NCBI RefSeq assembly: GCF_000613905.1
Contig: NZ_BAJW01000014.1
Coordinates: forward strand, 1-60,115
Length of the DNA stretch: 60,115 nt
Source: Acetobacter persici JCM 25330
GTDB lineage: Bacteria > Pseudomonadota > Alphaproteobacteria > Acetobacterales > Acetobacteraceae
Reading direction: 5' to 3'
In this document: positions 19,602 through 30,301 of the stretch, piece by piece
Layout: each line of letters begins with the position of its first letter
Numbering within the stretch: position 1 is the first letter of the stretch
Notes under the pieces: model-generated
The model's database searches: none
Told to the model about the DNA's origin: nothing
The model's input: only the letters and a program-made list of their open reading frames with translations
Made by a program: the position numbers and the translations under genes

Positions 19602-20495
19602 ATGCAGGGTCCGGCCTTTCCCGGCTGGCTTCTGGCGCATGATATGCGTGCAACCCGCTTTTCCGGTTTTCGGAGAAGCGGGTTTTTGCGTTCTGGCGCT
19701 CTGATCACTCTCAGCCTGCTGACAAGCCTCTCCTCCGCCGGACTGGCCCGCGCACAAACTCAGCATACCCTCCCCGGACAGGCAGGGCACCCGCACGGCA
19801 AAGCGCCGTCTGCGCCGCACGCTGCCCAGACCGCACCGGCTCAGACTACAGCACCGTCGCCCGCTGCCTCCCCGACGCTCAGGACGCCACCTTCCCCCGG
19901 CTCTCCCGCTGCACCGTCCCAAACATCTGCTGTCTCTCCAACGGGCGAACCGGCCACCTCTGCACCATCAGGGACAAAAGCCCCCTCCGCCACGCCCCAT
20001 AAAAAGCTGACACGCCCGCAGCAGATTGCAGCCCTTGCCGACCAGCTTGCTCAGGCAAAAACGCCAGAAGATGCGCAGGCGCTGGAAGAGCATCTGGAAG
20101 CCTTACGCGCCGCCGGACTATCGCCCACCACGCAGCTTCTGCTGCGCCGGGCACAGAAAGATAGTCAGGCGGACAAACCGGATGAGGCCGTGGACGATCT
20201 GAGCGACGCACTGGCGCTCCAGCCGGACAGCGCCATTCTGTGGCGCACACGCGCTCAGACACGCCTTGCCGCAGGCGATTTCAACGCCGCCGTGACCGAT
20301 CTGGGAGAAGCCCTGCAACGCGACGGGCGGGACGCCAAAAGCTGGAGTTTGCTTTCTACTGTGGAAGAACAGCGGAAAGACGGTCCGGCAGCGCTCAAAG
20401 CCTGGCAGAAGGTGCTGGAGCTCAACCCGATGGCGGATAAAAATCACAAGCGTCTGGATGCCCTGCACATCAAAGCATTCGGGCAACCCACGTAA
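19602..20495 (+). CDS. Exported tetratricopeptide-repeat protein
   Basis: 297 residues. The N-terminus has a long signal-like hydrophobic segment (SGALITLSLLTSLSSAG, cut near ARAQ), then a proline/alanine/serine/threonine-rich low-complexity linker (about residues 50-130), and a C-terminal domain with two or three TPR motifs (DEAVDDLSDALALQPDSA, GDFNAAVTDLGEALQRD, GPAALKAWQKVLELNP). Probably a periplasmic protein-interaction module. It starts four bases after rpmJ. Function unknown. Confidence 0.75.
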   Translation: MQGPAFPGWLLAHDMRATRFSGFRRSGFLRSGALITLSLLTSLSSAGLARAQTQHTLPGQAGHPHGKAPSAPHAAQTAPAQTTAPSPAASPTLRTPPSPGSPAAPSQTSAVSPTGEPATSAPSGTKAPSATPHKKLTRPQQIAALADQLAQAKTPEDAQALEEHLEALRAAGLSPTTQLLLRRAQKDSQADKPDEAVDDLSDALALQPDSAILWRTRAQTRLAAGDFNAAVTDLGEALQRDGRDAKSWSLLSTVEEQRKDGPAALKAWQKVLELNPMADKNHKRLDALHIKAFGQPT

Positions 20496-20513
20496 GGCTG
20501 CCCGCAAACACGC

Positions 20514-21470
20514 TTACGCCTGCCGGTTTTCAATCAGGCTCTTACGGATTGCGCGGCCCCGCTGAATACGGTCCACAATATAGTCCTCATCGCCCCAGCG
20601 GATCGCGCGCGCCATGGCCTGTGCGTCTTCCATAAAGCGCGCCAGCATTTCCAGCAGCGCCTCGCGGTTAGACAGAAACACATCCCGCCACATAATAGGG
20701 TCTGAGGCAGCAATACGGGTGAAATCCCGGAAGCCGGATGCAGCAAAATCCAGCACTTCAGAGCGTGTTTCGTCCGCCAGATCATCCGCCGTGCCGCAGA
20801 TTGTAAAGGCCAGAAGATGCGGCAGATGGCTGACAATTGCGCAAACACGGTCATGGTGCGCAGGCGTCATTTCCCGCAGACGGGCCCCGCAGCGCTCCCA
20901 CAAGGCGCGCACAGCGCTCAACGCTTCAGGCGGCGTTCCGTCCAGAGGCGTCAGCAGACACCAGCGATCTTCAAACAGGGTCGCAAACCCGGCATCCGGC
21001 CCGGAATATTCCGTGCCCGCCATAGGGTGCGCGGGCACATAAGCCACATCTGGGCGCAGGAACGGGCTGATGGCCTCAATAACAGACACTTTGGTTGAGC
21101 CAACTTCCGTCAGCACAGCGCCGGGCCGCATGGCAGGCAGCACCTGCGCGGCCACCGGCCCCATGGCCCCCACCGGCACACAGAGCATGACGCAATCCGC
21201 CAGAGCCGCGGCCTCGGCGGCATCCGCCATCACACGGTCTGCAATCCCCAGCTCTTCCACCCGTGCCCGCACCTCTGGTGAGACATCAACGGCAATCAGC
21301 GTCCGGGCCAGCGTGCCCTTCTGCTGCGCCCGCCGAAGCACGGAAGAGCCGATCAGCCCCGGTCCAACCACAACGAGCGTCTCAAACACCGGGGTTACAG
21401 CCTCTGCTGCCGCCCGGGCCTCCGGGCCCGAAGAGTCAGACACAGAAGCCTCAGAAAGAGTTGAAGACAC
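20514..21470 (-). CDS. Prephenate/arogenate dehydrogenase (TyrA family)
   Basis: 318 residues. It makes 4-hydroxyphenylpyruvate from prephenate or tyrosine from arogenate. The NAD(P) fold is seen as VVGPGLIGSSVLRRAQQKG, followed by VMLCVPVGAM, the substrate block YVPAHPMAGTEYSGPDAG, the SHLPHLLAF helix and GFRDFTRIAASDPIMWRDVF. These are typical of TyrA/TyrC-type enzymes. It ends at 20514 and starts just after the hpnL stop, so the two may be cotranscribed (gap of two bases), though functionally unrelated. Confidence 0.93.
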   Translation of the reverse strand: MSSTLSEASVSDSSGPEARAAAEAVTPVFETLVVVGPGLIGSSVLRRAQQKGTLARTLIAVDVSPEVRARVEELGIADRVMADAAEAAALADCVMLCVPVGAMGPVAAQVLPAMRPGAVLTEVGSTKVSVIEAISPFLRPDVAYVPAHPMAGTEYSGPDAGFATLFEDRWCLLTPLDGTPPEALSAVRALWERCGARLREMTPAHHDRVCAIVSHLPHLLAFTICGTADDLADETRSEVLDFAASGFRDFTRIAASDPIMWRDVFLSNREALLEMLARFMEDAQAMARAIRWGDEDYIVDRIQRGRAIRKSLIENRQA

Positions 21471-21472
21471 GC

Positions 21473-22528
21473 TCAGGAATCCTTCACCACAGTCGGAACG
21501 GGGCCATAGCTGACATCAGCCGGGGCTTTGATCACCGGCTTGCGCAGGCCACGCATTTCCATGATCTGCCACAGCAGCAGGACCGGAATACCAATGGCCA
21601 GCTCCCGCCCGCGCCGCAACAGGGACAGGCCCAGAGAAACGGACGAATCAATCCCGAACGCATGGCCCAGCGCCATATAGGCCCCTTCCTGCACGCCCAG
21701 ACTGCCCGGCACCAGAAAGCCCAGAGACATGACGGCACAGGTCACCCCTTCAATCGCCACGGCATTGGGCAAGGTGAGGGTGGCGCCCAGCATGTTGGCG
21801 GTCATCCACAACATGGCGGCACTCCCCAGCCAGCCCAGCAGATGATAGCAGGCGGACAGGCAGATCCGGCCGGGGCGGCTCCAGATGGCTTCCATCCGCT
21901 CCTGCAGACTGTCCGCGCCGTTCAGCATGCTGTCATGCCATTGGGAGGCGAGACTACGGGTAAACATGGTGCCAAACTTGCGGAAAATGCTGCCGCCGTG
22001 CTGCTGCGTCCAGATAAACCCGGCCGTCCCGGCCATCAGAAACACCGCACCGATACTCACCGGCACGACAAACGGGCTGGACCGCTGATGCGCTACCAGA
22101 AAAGCGACCGCCAGCAGCACAAAGGCAACCTGCCCCATGACTTCCGTCGTGATATCCACCAGATTGGCGCTGGCGGCTTCCGGCCAGTCAATCTGGCGGG
22201 ATTCCCGGCCATGCAGCCCGTGGCCAGAGCACGTCGCGCGGATACCAATCACAATGCCCCCAAGCTGGGAGAACGGCAGGCAGGTGGCCGCGGCATCCCG
22301 CACCATCCGCGCGCCCAGAAGGCGGAGATAGCCGATTTCCGGCAGAGCCGCGTGCCAGGCCAGCCCCAGCACGCCATTTACGACAAGCTGGCAGCATACC
22401 ATGAGGAGGAAGCCGCCCAGACCAATACGCATGACAGCATGCACCACGGAGCCAGCACCGCTCCATGCAACCGCCGCCGTAATGGCAACCAGACCCAGTA
22501 AAGTCAGAAAAATCGTAAGCTTCTTCAA
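21473..22528 (-). CDS. hpnL: HpnL-type integral membrane protein (hopanoid locus)
   Basis: 351 residues with about eight hydrophobic segments, similar to the lysylphosphatidylglycerol synthase/glycosyltransferase transmembrane family (UPF0104). The block FSQLGGIVIGIRA and the C-terminal motif GFLVPGSLGVQEGAYMALG are characteristic. Members of this subfamily sit in hopanoid loci and are called HpnL. Here it diverges from hpnA. The precise role (lipid transfer or flipping of hopanoids) is not settled. Inner membrane. Confidence 0.8.
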   Translation of the reverse strand: MKKLTIFLTLLGLVAITAAVAWSGAGSVVHAVMRIGLGGFLLMVCCQLVVNGVLGLAWHAALPEIGYLRLLGARMVRDAAATCLPFSQLGGIVIGIRATCSGHGLHGRESRQIDWPEAASANLVDITTEVMGQVAFVLLAVAFLVAHQRSSPFVVPVSIGAVFLMAGTAGFIWTQQHGGSIFRKFGTMFTRSLASQWHDSMLNGADSLQERMEAIWSRPGRICLSACYHLLGWLGSAAMLWMTANMLGATLTLPNAVAIEGVTCAVMSLGFLVPGSLGVQEGAYMALGHAFGIDSSVSLGLSLLRRGRELAIGIPVLLLWQIMEMRGLRKPVIKAPADVSYGPVPTVVKDS

Positions 22529-22741
22529 GGCCTAAGCTCTACCTGCCCGAGATGCCCCCCTGGGCCTCCCTGCTCCCTGGCGTAGAACACCTGACCAGAG
22601 GGGCTGAATTCATGAGTGATCCGACCACTTACACCAGCCCGGGGTCTGGCGCCACCTTGGGGGGCAGGATAAAGAAACAAACCAGCCGTTCGGGTTTCAC
22701 ACCCTTCTGTTTCTTATACCCTTTATGGGAGCGCACTTTAT
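22529..22741. promoter_or_regulatory. Divergent hpnL/hpnA promoter region
   Basis: The 213 bases between the hpnL start (minus) and hpnA start (plus) must hold promoters for the hopanoid operon and for hpnL. I see GGGGCTG-rich sequence without a coding frame of quality and no convincing -35/-10 pair or operator. The ribosome site of hpnA appears as GGGAGCGCAC just before ATG 22742, weakly. Confidence 0.35.
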
Positions 22742-23736
22742 ATGACCGCCCATACGCTCGTCACCGGCGCGACAGGTTTTGTCGGGTCTGCCGTTGCCCG
22801 CACGCTGCTTGAACGCGGGCACACGCTGAGACTCATGGTGCGCGAGGGCAGTGACCGGCGCAATATTGCGGATATTCCGGCAGAACTGGTGGAGGGTGAC
22901 CTCTCCCGCCCCGATACCTTTGCCCGTGCGGTGGAAGGCTGCCGTTACGTGTTCCATGTTGCGGCGGACTACCGGCTGTGGGTACCGGACCCTGCCCCGA
23001 TGATGACGGCCAACGTGGAAGGCACGCGGCTGCTGATGCTGGCTGCCCAGAAGGCCGGAGTGGAACGGATTGTTTACTGCTCCTCCGTCGCGGCCCTCGG
23101 CCTGATTGGTGACGGCACCGAGTCTGATGAAGCGACTCCGGTGCATGAACACGGGGTGATCGGCATTTACAAACGCTCCAAATACCGGGCCGAGCAGGAA
23201 GTGCTGCAACTGGTGAAGGAGCAGGGGCTGCCCGCCGTCATTGTTAATCCGTCCACGCCGGTTGGCCCGCGGGATATCAAGCCCACCCCCACAGGGCAGA
23301 TGATTCTGGACTGCGCCGCTGGCCGCATGCCCGCTTACGTGGATACCGGCGTGAATATCGTGCATGTGGATGATGTGGCGGAAGGCCACGCGCTGGCGCT
23401 GGAACGCGGCACCATCGGGGAGAAATATATTCTGGGCGGGGAAAACTTCCTGCTGCGGGATCTGTTCGCCATGGTCTCGGAAATTGCCCATGTGCCCCCG
23501 CCGCGTATCAGCTGCCGCAGGAAGTTATCTGGCCGGTGGCGGTCGCTTCCGAGTGGCTGTCCCGCTCCTTTGGTTTTTCCCCCCGCGTCACGCGGGAGAT
23601 GCTGGCCATGTCCCGCAAGAAAATGTTCTTCTCCTCGGACAAGGCCATCCGGGATCTGGGTTACAGCCCCCGCCCCGCCCGGCAGGCCGTTGAGGACGCC
23701 ATCACATGGTTCCGTAACAACGGTATGCTGAAATAA
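22742..23736 (+). CDS. hpnA: Hopanoid-associated sugar epimerase HpnA, one frameshift
   Basis: 331 residues of the extended short-chain dehydrogenase/epimerase family. N-terminal NAD site TLVTGATGFVGSAVARTLL, HVAADYRLWVPDPAPM, catalytic-type YKRSKYRAEQEV (Tyr-x3-Lys), NPSTPVGPRDIKPTPTG. One C is missing at 23509; with it the chain continues RIQLPQEVIWPVAVASEWL to the end RNNGMLK at 23736. HpnA-type proteins are found with hopanoid genes and may shape hopanoid side-chain sugars. First gene of the operon. Confidence 0.93.
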
Positions 23737-23745
23737 GGGGGCGGG

Positions 23746-25028
23746 ATGATGCTGTTTGGTCTGGCTGTTCTCTCAGCACTCATCTGGTTTGGCCTTATTT
23801 TTTTCCACGGGTGGTTCTGGCAGGCAGGCCCCATCCTGCGCCCGGAGCCCCCCGGCACGAGCCCGGCAGACATTATGCCGGATGTGACGGTTGTGATCCC
23901 TGCGCGGGATGAAGCCGAGTCCATTGAGGTCGCCCTTTCCTCCCTGCTCACGCAGGATTATGCCGGTCGCCTCTCCCTCATTCTGGTGAATGACCGGAGT
24001 GAGGATGGCACAGGCGCTCTGGCCCGTGCCCTGCCCGACCCCAAGGGCCGCCTGACAGTGCTGGACGGCGCGGACCCGGAACCGGGCTGGAGCGGCAAAC
24101 TCTGGGCTGTGGCTCAGGGTGTGGCGGAAGCCCGCCGCCAGCAGGACGCCAACAGCGGCTACATTCTGCTCACCGATGCCGATATCGTGCATGCGCCCGA
24201 ACATATTTCCACACTGGTTGCCAAGGCGCAGACCGACAGGCTCCATATGGTGTCTGAAATGGTGGAGCTTCAGTGCGAAAGTCTGGCGGAGCGCGCGCTG
24301 GTGCCCGCTTTCGTCTTCTTTTTTGCGCTGCTTTACCCCTTCGCACAGGTGAACAACCCCAAAAGCCGCACGGCCGGGGCTGCTGGCGGCACTGTTCTGA
24401 TCCGGCGGGACATGCTGGCGGAAATCGGCTGGATTGACGCCCTCAAAGGCGCGCTGATTGATGACTGCACATTGGCAACCTGCGTCAAACAGGCTGGGGG
24501 CCGCCTCTATCTGGGCCATTCCTGTCTGGCCCGCTCCATCCGCCCCTACCCCCACGCCGCTGATGTCTGGCGGATGATTGCGCGCACGGCCTTTGTGCAA
24601 CTGCGCTATTCCCCGCTGTTTCTGGTGCTGACGGTGCTGGCCATGGGCGTCGTCTGGATTGCGCCGGGGCTGATTGCGCTCTTTGGGCACGGGCTGACCC
24701 GATGGATCGGGCTCGGGACATGGCTCGTCTCAACAGGGTCTTTTGTGCCCACGCTCCGGCGCTTCCGCCTCTCTCCCCTCTGGCCCTGACGCTGCCTTTC
24801 GTGGCGATTTTCTATACGGCGGCCACGATCGGCTCCGCCGTCAATCACTATCAGGGCCGGGGTGTTGTCTGGAAAAACCGGGCCTATACGGAAGCCATCC
24901 CCAATGATGCCGCGCCACACCCGCTGCCACTTCCGCCACCACATCTGCCACCACATCCCCCCCTGGCGCCGCAGCGCCAGAACAGGTCCAGACGGCGCAG
25001 GTTCCGGGTGGCCGGGGTTAGGGCCTGA
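23746..25028 (+). CDS. hpnB: Hopene-associated glycosyltransferase HpnB, one frameshift
   Basis: About 427 residues. An N-terminal membrane helix (FGLAVLSALIWFGLIFFHG) precedes a GT-A domain with TVVIPARDEAESIEVALSSL, NDRSEDGTG, LLTDADIVHAP (DxD) and the acceptor-region DDCTLATCVKQAGG, then C-terminal membrane segments. Near 24783 one G is missing; adding it continues SPLWALTLPFVAIFYTAA into the last helices and NHYQGRGVVWKNR, the family end. A proline/histidine-rich tail follows, ending at 25028. Ten bases after hpnA. Confidence 0.92.
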
Positions 25029-25120
25029 CCCATGCCCGGACCTGTGGGGAGTAGGCACACCGGAAGAGAGCGTGTAAAGCTCCCGCCTATGCTTCTTTCT
25101 TTCTCATTGCAGAGCCTGAC

Positions 25121-25980
25121 ATGACTGATACCGCCTCCGTCTGGGGAAGAGACGATGTGTCTTCCGGCAAAGGTGCGTCTGACGAGAATTTTCCCGTCGG
25201 CTCCCTTCTGCTCAGCAAGGCTCTGCGCCCGCATGTGCATGCCTATTACGACTATGCGCGCGTTATTGATGATATCGCGGACTGTGAGTCTCTGAGCGCG
25301 GACGAGAAGATTGGCCGCCTGAACGCCATGGAAGAGGTTCTTCTGGGCACGCGTGACCCGATCCCCCGCGCGGACGCCATGAGTGCGGCCCGACTGCGGG
25401 TCTCTCTGCTCAAAACAGGTGTGCCGTTTGAAACCGCGACCGACCTGCTGATTGCCTTCAGGGATGATTCCCGGGGCACGCCCTGCACCTCATGGACCGA
25501 TCTGCTGCACTATTGCCGCTATTCCGCCAACCCGGTCGGGCGGTTTCTGCTGCATCTACACGGGGAAGTACCGCAGACCTTTGCCGCATCCGATGCTCTG
25601 TGCACGTCCCTCCAGATTCTCAACCATTTGCAGGACTGCCAGAAAGACCTCCAGCGCCTGCACCGCTGCTACATGCCGGAAGACCTGATGGCGCAGGCAG
25701 GGGCCACGCAGGATGATCTGCTGGCCGGACGCGCCTCCCCCAACGTGCGCCGGGTGTTCAACACCCTGCTGGACGGGTGGATGCGCTGAACCGGGAAGCC
25801 GCCACCCTGCCCGGACTGGTGCGGGACCGGCGCTTCCGTATGGAATGTGCCGCCATTGTCAGTCTGGCGCACCGGCTGACACGGCGGCTGCGGCGGGAAG
25901 ACCCTCTGGCAGGCCGCGTGGCGCTGAAGCGCCCGGATCTCATGTATGCAGCCGGTGCGGCTCTGCGGGCATGGTCCTGA
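25121..25980 (+). CDS. hpnC: HpnC (hydroxysqualene synthase), one frameshift
   Basis: About 287 residues of the trans-isoprenyl diphosphate synthase fold. With HpnD and HpnE it turns two farnesyl diphosphates into squalene; HpnC converts presqualene diphosphate to hydroxysqualene. Seen: FPVGSLLLSKALRPHV, the first aspartate-rich motif YDYARVIDDIADCE, CRYSANPVGRFLLHL and the second motif NHLQDCQKDLQRL. One G is missing in the run at 25775-25777; restoring it joins NTLLDGVDALNREAATLP to the C-terminal helices ending RAWS at 25980. Confidence 0.93.
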
Positions 25981-26053
25981 GCTTTCAGAAAGTCCGCAGG
26001 TCTGCAAAAAGAGCCGGATATGACGATTTCATGAACAAACAGGTGACAAGCGC

Positions 26054-26946
26054 GTGACAGCTCAAGACATCCAGACGCATGACGAGCCAACCCCCCTCGG
26101 GTGTGACCCCGCGGATCTGGCTTGGGTGGAAAGCACGGTAAAGCAGGCCGGGACGTCCTTTGCCGCTGGCATGCGTATCCTGCCGCCCATGCGCCGCTAT
26201 GGCATGTATGCCATCTACGCCTTCTGCCGCGTGGTGGATGATATTGCGGATGGGTATGAACCCATGCCTGAGCGCAAGGCAGCACTGGACGCCTGGCATC
26301 AGCGTATTGCCGGCCTGTATGACCACGGCACGACGCAGGACCCGCTGGACCGCGTTCTGCTGGCCGCCATCCATTTTTTCGCCCTGCGGCAGGAAGACTT
26401 TCACGCCATTATTGATGGCATGATGATGGATGCGGAAAACACCATTGTCGCCCCGGATGAAAAAACGCTGGACCTGTATTGTGACCGCGTGGCCTCCGCC
26501 GTGGGCCGCCTGTCCGTACGCATTTTTGGGGACAGTACGGAAGAGGCTGACAAGGTGGCCTACCATCTGGGCCGCGCCCTGCAACTGACCAACATCCTGC
26601 GGGATATTGCGGAAGACGCAGCCCGTGGCCGCCTTTACCTGCCGGGGGACCTGCTGGACCGCTTCCATGTGCCGCATGACCCCATCAAGGCACTTTCCGC
26701 CCCCGGCCTGCAGGGTGTGGCCGGTATCCTGTCCGTGCGGGCGCTGGACCATTTCCGCAAAGCGTTTATCGCCATGCAGGCCTGCCGCCCCAAAGCCATG
26801 TTCCCGGCACGGATTATGGGCGCAAGCTATGAGGCGTTCTGATTGCCCTGCGCAAGCGCGGCTGGTCCGCCGCCGCCCTGCATAACCGCCCGAAGACGTC
26901 AGCCCTGACCAAGGTGTACTGGCTGACGCGCTCCTACCTCCCCTGA
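26054..26946 (+). CDS. hpnD: HpnD (presqualene diphosphate synthase), one frameshift
   Basis: About 297 residues, GTG start. Condenses two farnesyl diphosphates to presqualene diphosphate, the first step of the HpnCDE route. Both metal-binding motifs are clear: YAFCRVVDDIADG and LTNILRDIAEDAARGR, with YCDRVASAVGRLSV between them. One C is missing at 26839; adding it continues EAFLIALRKRGW, HNRPKTSALTKVYWL and ends at TGA 26944-26946. Together with hpnC and hpnE it replaces a classical squalene synthase. Confidence 0.94.
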
Positions 26947-26966
26947 TCCTGAAAGAGACCGACGGC

Positions 26967-28262
26967 ATGGCAGCATCTGTGCACATTATTGGCGGCGGCG
27001 TGGCTGGACTGGCCGCCGCTGTGGAAGTGGCCGGTTCCGGCCGCCGCGTTATTGTGCATGAAGCAGGCCGCGCCTGTGGCGGCCGTGCCCGGTCTTATGA
27101 GGACAAACAGCTTGGCTGCCGCATTGATAACGGCAACCATCTGCTGCTGTCCGCCAACAAGACCGTTTTCCGCTATCTGGCCATGACGGGCGGGACCGAT
27201 ACCCTGACCGGCCCCGGTATTCCCATTTTCCCGTTTGTGGATCTGGCGGAAGGTGCCCGCTGGACGCTGGACCTTTCCCGCGGGCGCATGCCTTGGTGGG
27301 TTTTCCAGCCGCACCGGCGCGTGCCGGACATGCGGGTGGTAGAACTCCGCAGCCTGCAAAAACTGATGCAAGCCGGGGAGGATGAAAAGGTTGCCGACTG
27401 CCTGCTGCCCGGCGCACTCAGCCGCCGCCTGCTGGAACCGTTCGCCATTTCCGCGCTCAATACATCCTGTGAAACCGGCAGCGCCGCGCTGCTGGGCGCG
27501 GTGGTAAAAGAGTCCCTCTCCCTTGGCGGCAAGGCCTGCGTGCCGTGGTTCCCAAAGGACGGGCTTTCTGAAACACTGGTAGACCCGGCACTGGCGCATC
27601 TGGCCATCCTGCATGCAGAAATCCGCACCCAGAGCCGCATCAGCGGGCTAGAAGTCAGCCGTGGCCGTGTGACCGGCCTGCACAGTCCGGAAGGTCTTAT
27701 CCCGCTCACGGAAGAAGACACGCTGATTCTGGCCGTCCCGGCTCCCGTGGCGGAAGGCCTGCTGGCCCCGCACCTGCCGGGTTTTCAGGCCCCCAACGCG
27801 TTTGAAAGTATTCTGAACCTGCATTTCCGTATGGACACCACGCCGCGTGCGCTGGGGTCCTTCGCCAGAGCGGGCTTTATGGGGCTGGTTGGCAGTATTG
27901 CGGAATGGGTGTTCCTGCGGGGCGATATTCTCTCCGTCACGGTCAGTGCGGCCAACCGCTTTGCGGAGCAGGACCCGGATGATCTGGCCCGCACCATCTG
28001 GCATGATGTGCGCCGCGCGTGTGACCCTGTGCTGAAAGAGCCTCTGCCCGCCACCCCGCCGCATCAGCGCGTCGTATGGGAAAAACGCGCAACATTTGCC
28101 GCCACACCGGAACAGAACCGCCTGCGCCCCGGCCCGGCCACGCCGCTGATCAACCTCGCTCTGGCCGGGGACTGGACGGCAACCGGACTCCCCGCCACAC
28201 TTGAAGGCGCCATGAGATCAGGCGTGAAGGCCGTGCACACGCTCGGCCTGCGCCGTTCTTAA
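26967..28262 (+). CDS. hpnE: HpnE (hydroxysqualene dehydroxylase, FAD-dependent)
   Basis: 431 residues, intact. N-terminal dinucleotide site HIIGGGVAGLAAAVEVAGSG followed by ACGGRARSYEDK, typical of the phytoene desaturase/amine oxidase-like squalene-associated flavoproteins; the FAD C-terminal block is LINLALAGDWTATGLPATLE with GAMRSGVKA. It removes the hydroxyl from hydroxysqualene to give squalene. Starts 20 bases after hpnD and precedes shc. Confidence 0.95.
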   Translation: MAASVHIIGGGVAGLAAAVEVAGSGRRVIVHEAGRACGGRARSYEDKQLGCRIDNGNHLLLSANKTVFRYLAMTGGTDTLTGPGIPIFPFVDLAEGARWTLDLSRGRMPWWVFQPHRRVPDMRVVELRSLQKLMQAGEDEKVADCLLPGALSRRLLEPFAISALNTSCETGSAALLGAVVKESLSLGGKACVPWFPKDGLSETLVDPALAHLAILHAEIRTQSRISGLEVSRGRVTGLHSPEGLIPLTEEDTLILAVPAPVAEGLLAPHLPGFQAPNAFESILNLHFRMDTTPRALGSFARAGFMGLVGSIAEWVFLRGDILSVTVSAANRFAEQDPDDLARTIWHDVRRACDPVLKEPLPATPPHQRVVWEKRATFAATPEQNRLRPGPATPLINLALAGDWTATGLPATLEGAMRSGVKAVHTLGLRRS

Positions 28263-28297
28263 AAAAAACAAGACGCCAGTAAAAAGGAACATCCCGT

Positions 28298-30296
28298 ATG
28301 GCCGCTGATGGCAGCGCACGCCCCAAACCCCGTTTTCCGGGGGAGATCTGGCCGGGAAGGATCTGACCAGTGATGATCTGGAGCGTGTGCTCAGACAGGC
28401 TCATGCCGCCTTAGGGCAGCACCAGCAGGCTGACGGGCACTGGTGTATGAGCTGGAAGCGGATGCCAGCATCCCGGCGGAATATGTCCTTCTGGAACATT
28501 ATCTGGACCGGATTGATGAGGCACTGGAGCAGAAAATTGCCGTCTATCTGCGCCGGACGCAAAGTGCCGAGCATGGTGGCTGGGCGCTGTACCATAATGG
28601 TGGGTTCAATCTCTCTTCCTCCGTTAAAGCCTATTTCGCGCTAAAAGCGACCGGGGAGGATATCAACGCGCCGCACATGCGCCGCGCGCGGGAAGCCATT
28701 CTGGATCACGGCGGGGCCGAACGGAGCAATGTGTTCACCCGCATCCAGCTTGCCCTGTTCGGGGATGTGCCCTGGCGGGCCACGCCCGTCATACCTGCGG
28801 AGCTGATGCTGCTGCCGCGCAAGGCGTTTTTCTCCGTCTGGAACATGTCCTACTGGTCCCGCTCGGTGATTGCGCCGCTACTGGTGCTTGCGGCTCTGCG
28901 CCCCATTGCCGTCAATCCGCGCCAGATCCACATCCGGGAACTGTTCGTCACCGCGCCGGAACGCGTCACGGACTGGATTCGTGGCCCGTATCACTCCGTC
29001 TGGGGCCGGGTCTTCAAAGGGCTGGACAGCATTCTGCGGCCTGCGGTGCGCCTTATTCCCTCCGCCACGCATGAAAAAGCCCTCAAAGCCGCCATTGATT
29101 TCATTGAACCCCGCCTGAACGGCAAGGATGGTCTGGGAGCAATTTACCCGGCCATGGCCAATGTCGTCATGATGTACCGCGCCCTCGGCGTGCCGGATAC
29201 GGACCCGCGCGCCGTAACCGCATGGGAGGCCGTGCAGGGCCTGCTGGTCCATAAAGAGGGCGAGGCATATTGCCAGCCCTGCGTCTCCCCCATCTGGGAC
29301 ACCGGGCTTTCCGGCCATGCCCTGCTGGAAGCCGCCTCCGGCCCCAACGGCATTGCCCCGCAGGAAACGCTGGAAAACCTGCGCAAAGCCTGCGTCTGGC
29401 TGCGCGAGAAGCAGATTCTGGATGTAAAAGGCGACTGGGCCATCAATAAGCCTGATCTGGCGCCCGGTGGCTGGGCCTTCCAGTACGGGAATGACTATTA
29501 CCCGGACGTGGATGATACCGCCGTGGTGGGCATGCTGCTGCACCGTGAGGGTGACCCGGCCAGTGCGGAGGCCATCGCGCGGGCCCGCCAGTGGATTCTC
29601 GGCATGCAGAGCCGCGACGGGGGCTGGGGCGCCTTTGATATTGATAATAACAAAGAGCTGCTGAACCACATTCCGTTCTCGGACCACGGAGCCCTTCTGG
29701 ACCCGCCAACAGCCGATGTTACGGCGCGGTGCATTTCCTTTCTGGCCCAGCTTGGCCATGTGGAAGACCGCCCGGTGATTGAGCGCGCCCTGACATATCT
29801 GCGTCAGGAGCAGGAAGCCGACGGCTCATGGTTTGGCCGCTGGGGCACCAACTATATTTACGGCACTTGGTCTGCGCTGTGTGCGTTTAACGCAGCCGGT
29901 GTCTCGCACGATGATGATGCCGTGGTGAAGGCCGTGGAATGGCTCCGCGCCGTCCAGCGCCCGGACGGGGGCTGGGGGGAAGGCTGCGAGTCTTATGAAG
30001 GCGGCAGCCACGGCACCTACCAGGAAAGTCTGCCCTCCCAGACCGCATGGGCGCTGCTTGGCCTGATGGCCGCTGGCCGAAGGAATGATCCGGCGGTAAC
30101 ACGCGGCATAAGGTGGCTTGCCGCGCAGCAGGATGCCAGCGGGGAATGGCAGGAAGACCCGTATAACGCTGTCGGCTTCCCCAAAGTCTTTTACCTCCGC
30201 TACCACGGGTACAGGCAGTTTTTCCCGCTGATGGCGCTGGCCCGTTACCGCAATCTGGAAAGCAGCAACACACGCCGCGTTGCTTTTGGGTTCTGA
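28298..30296 (+). CDS. shc: Squalene-hopene cyclase, two N-terminal frameshifts
   Basis: About 666 residues when repaired. Cyclises squalene to hopene/diplopterol at the membrane. The catalytic motif is seen as DVDDTAVVGM (DxDD near residue 410) and several QW repeats such as RDGGWGAFD, GSWFGRWG and PDGGWGEGCESYEGG. ATG 28298 (MAADGSARPKPRFPG) precedes a break in the G run 28339-28343 and a second at 28442; one G at each joins GGDLAGKDLTSDDLERVL and GHWVYELEADAS to the long frame. Also called hpnF. Confidence 0.95.
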
Positions 30297-30301
30297 AAAC
30301 C

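Noticed and set aside
22742-30296. Decay of the hopanoid pathway into pseudogenes
   Set aside because: Both sides of each break keep conserved motifs and good codon use, there are no premature stops other than those caused by the single shifts, and unrelated essential genes show the same kind of break.
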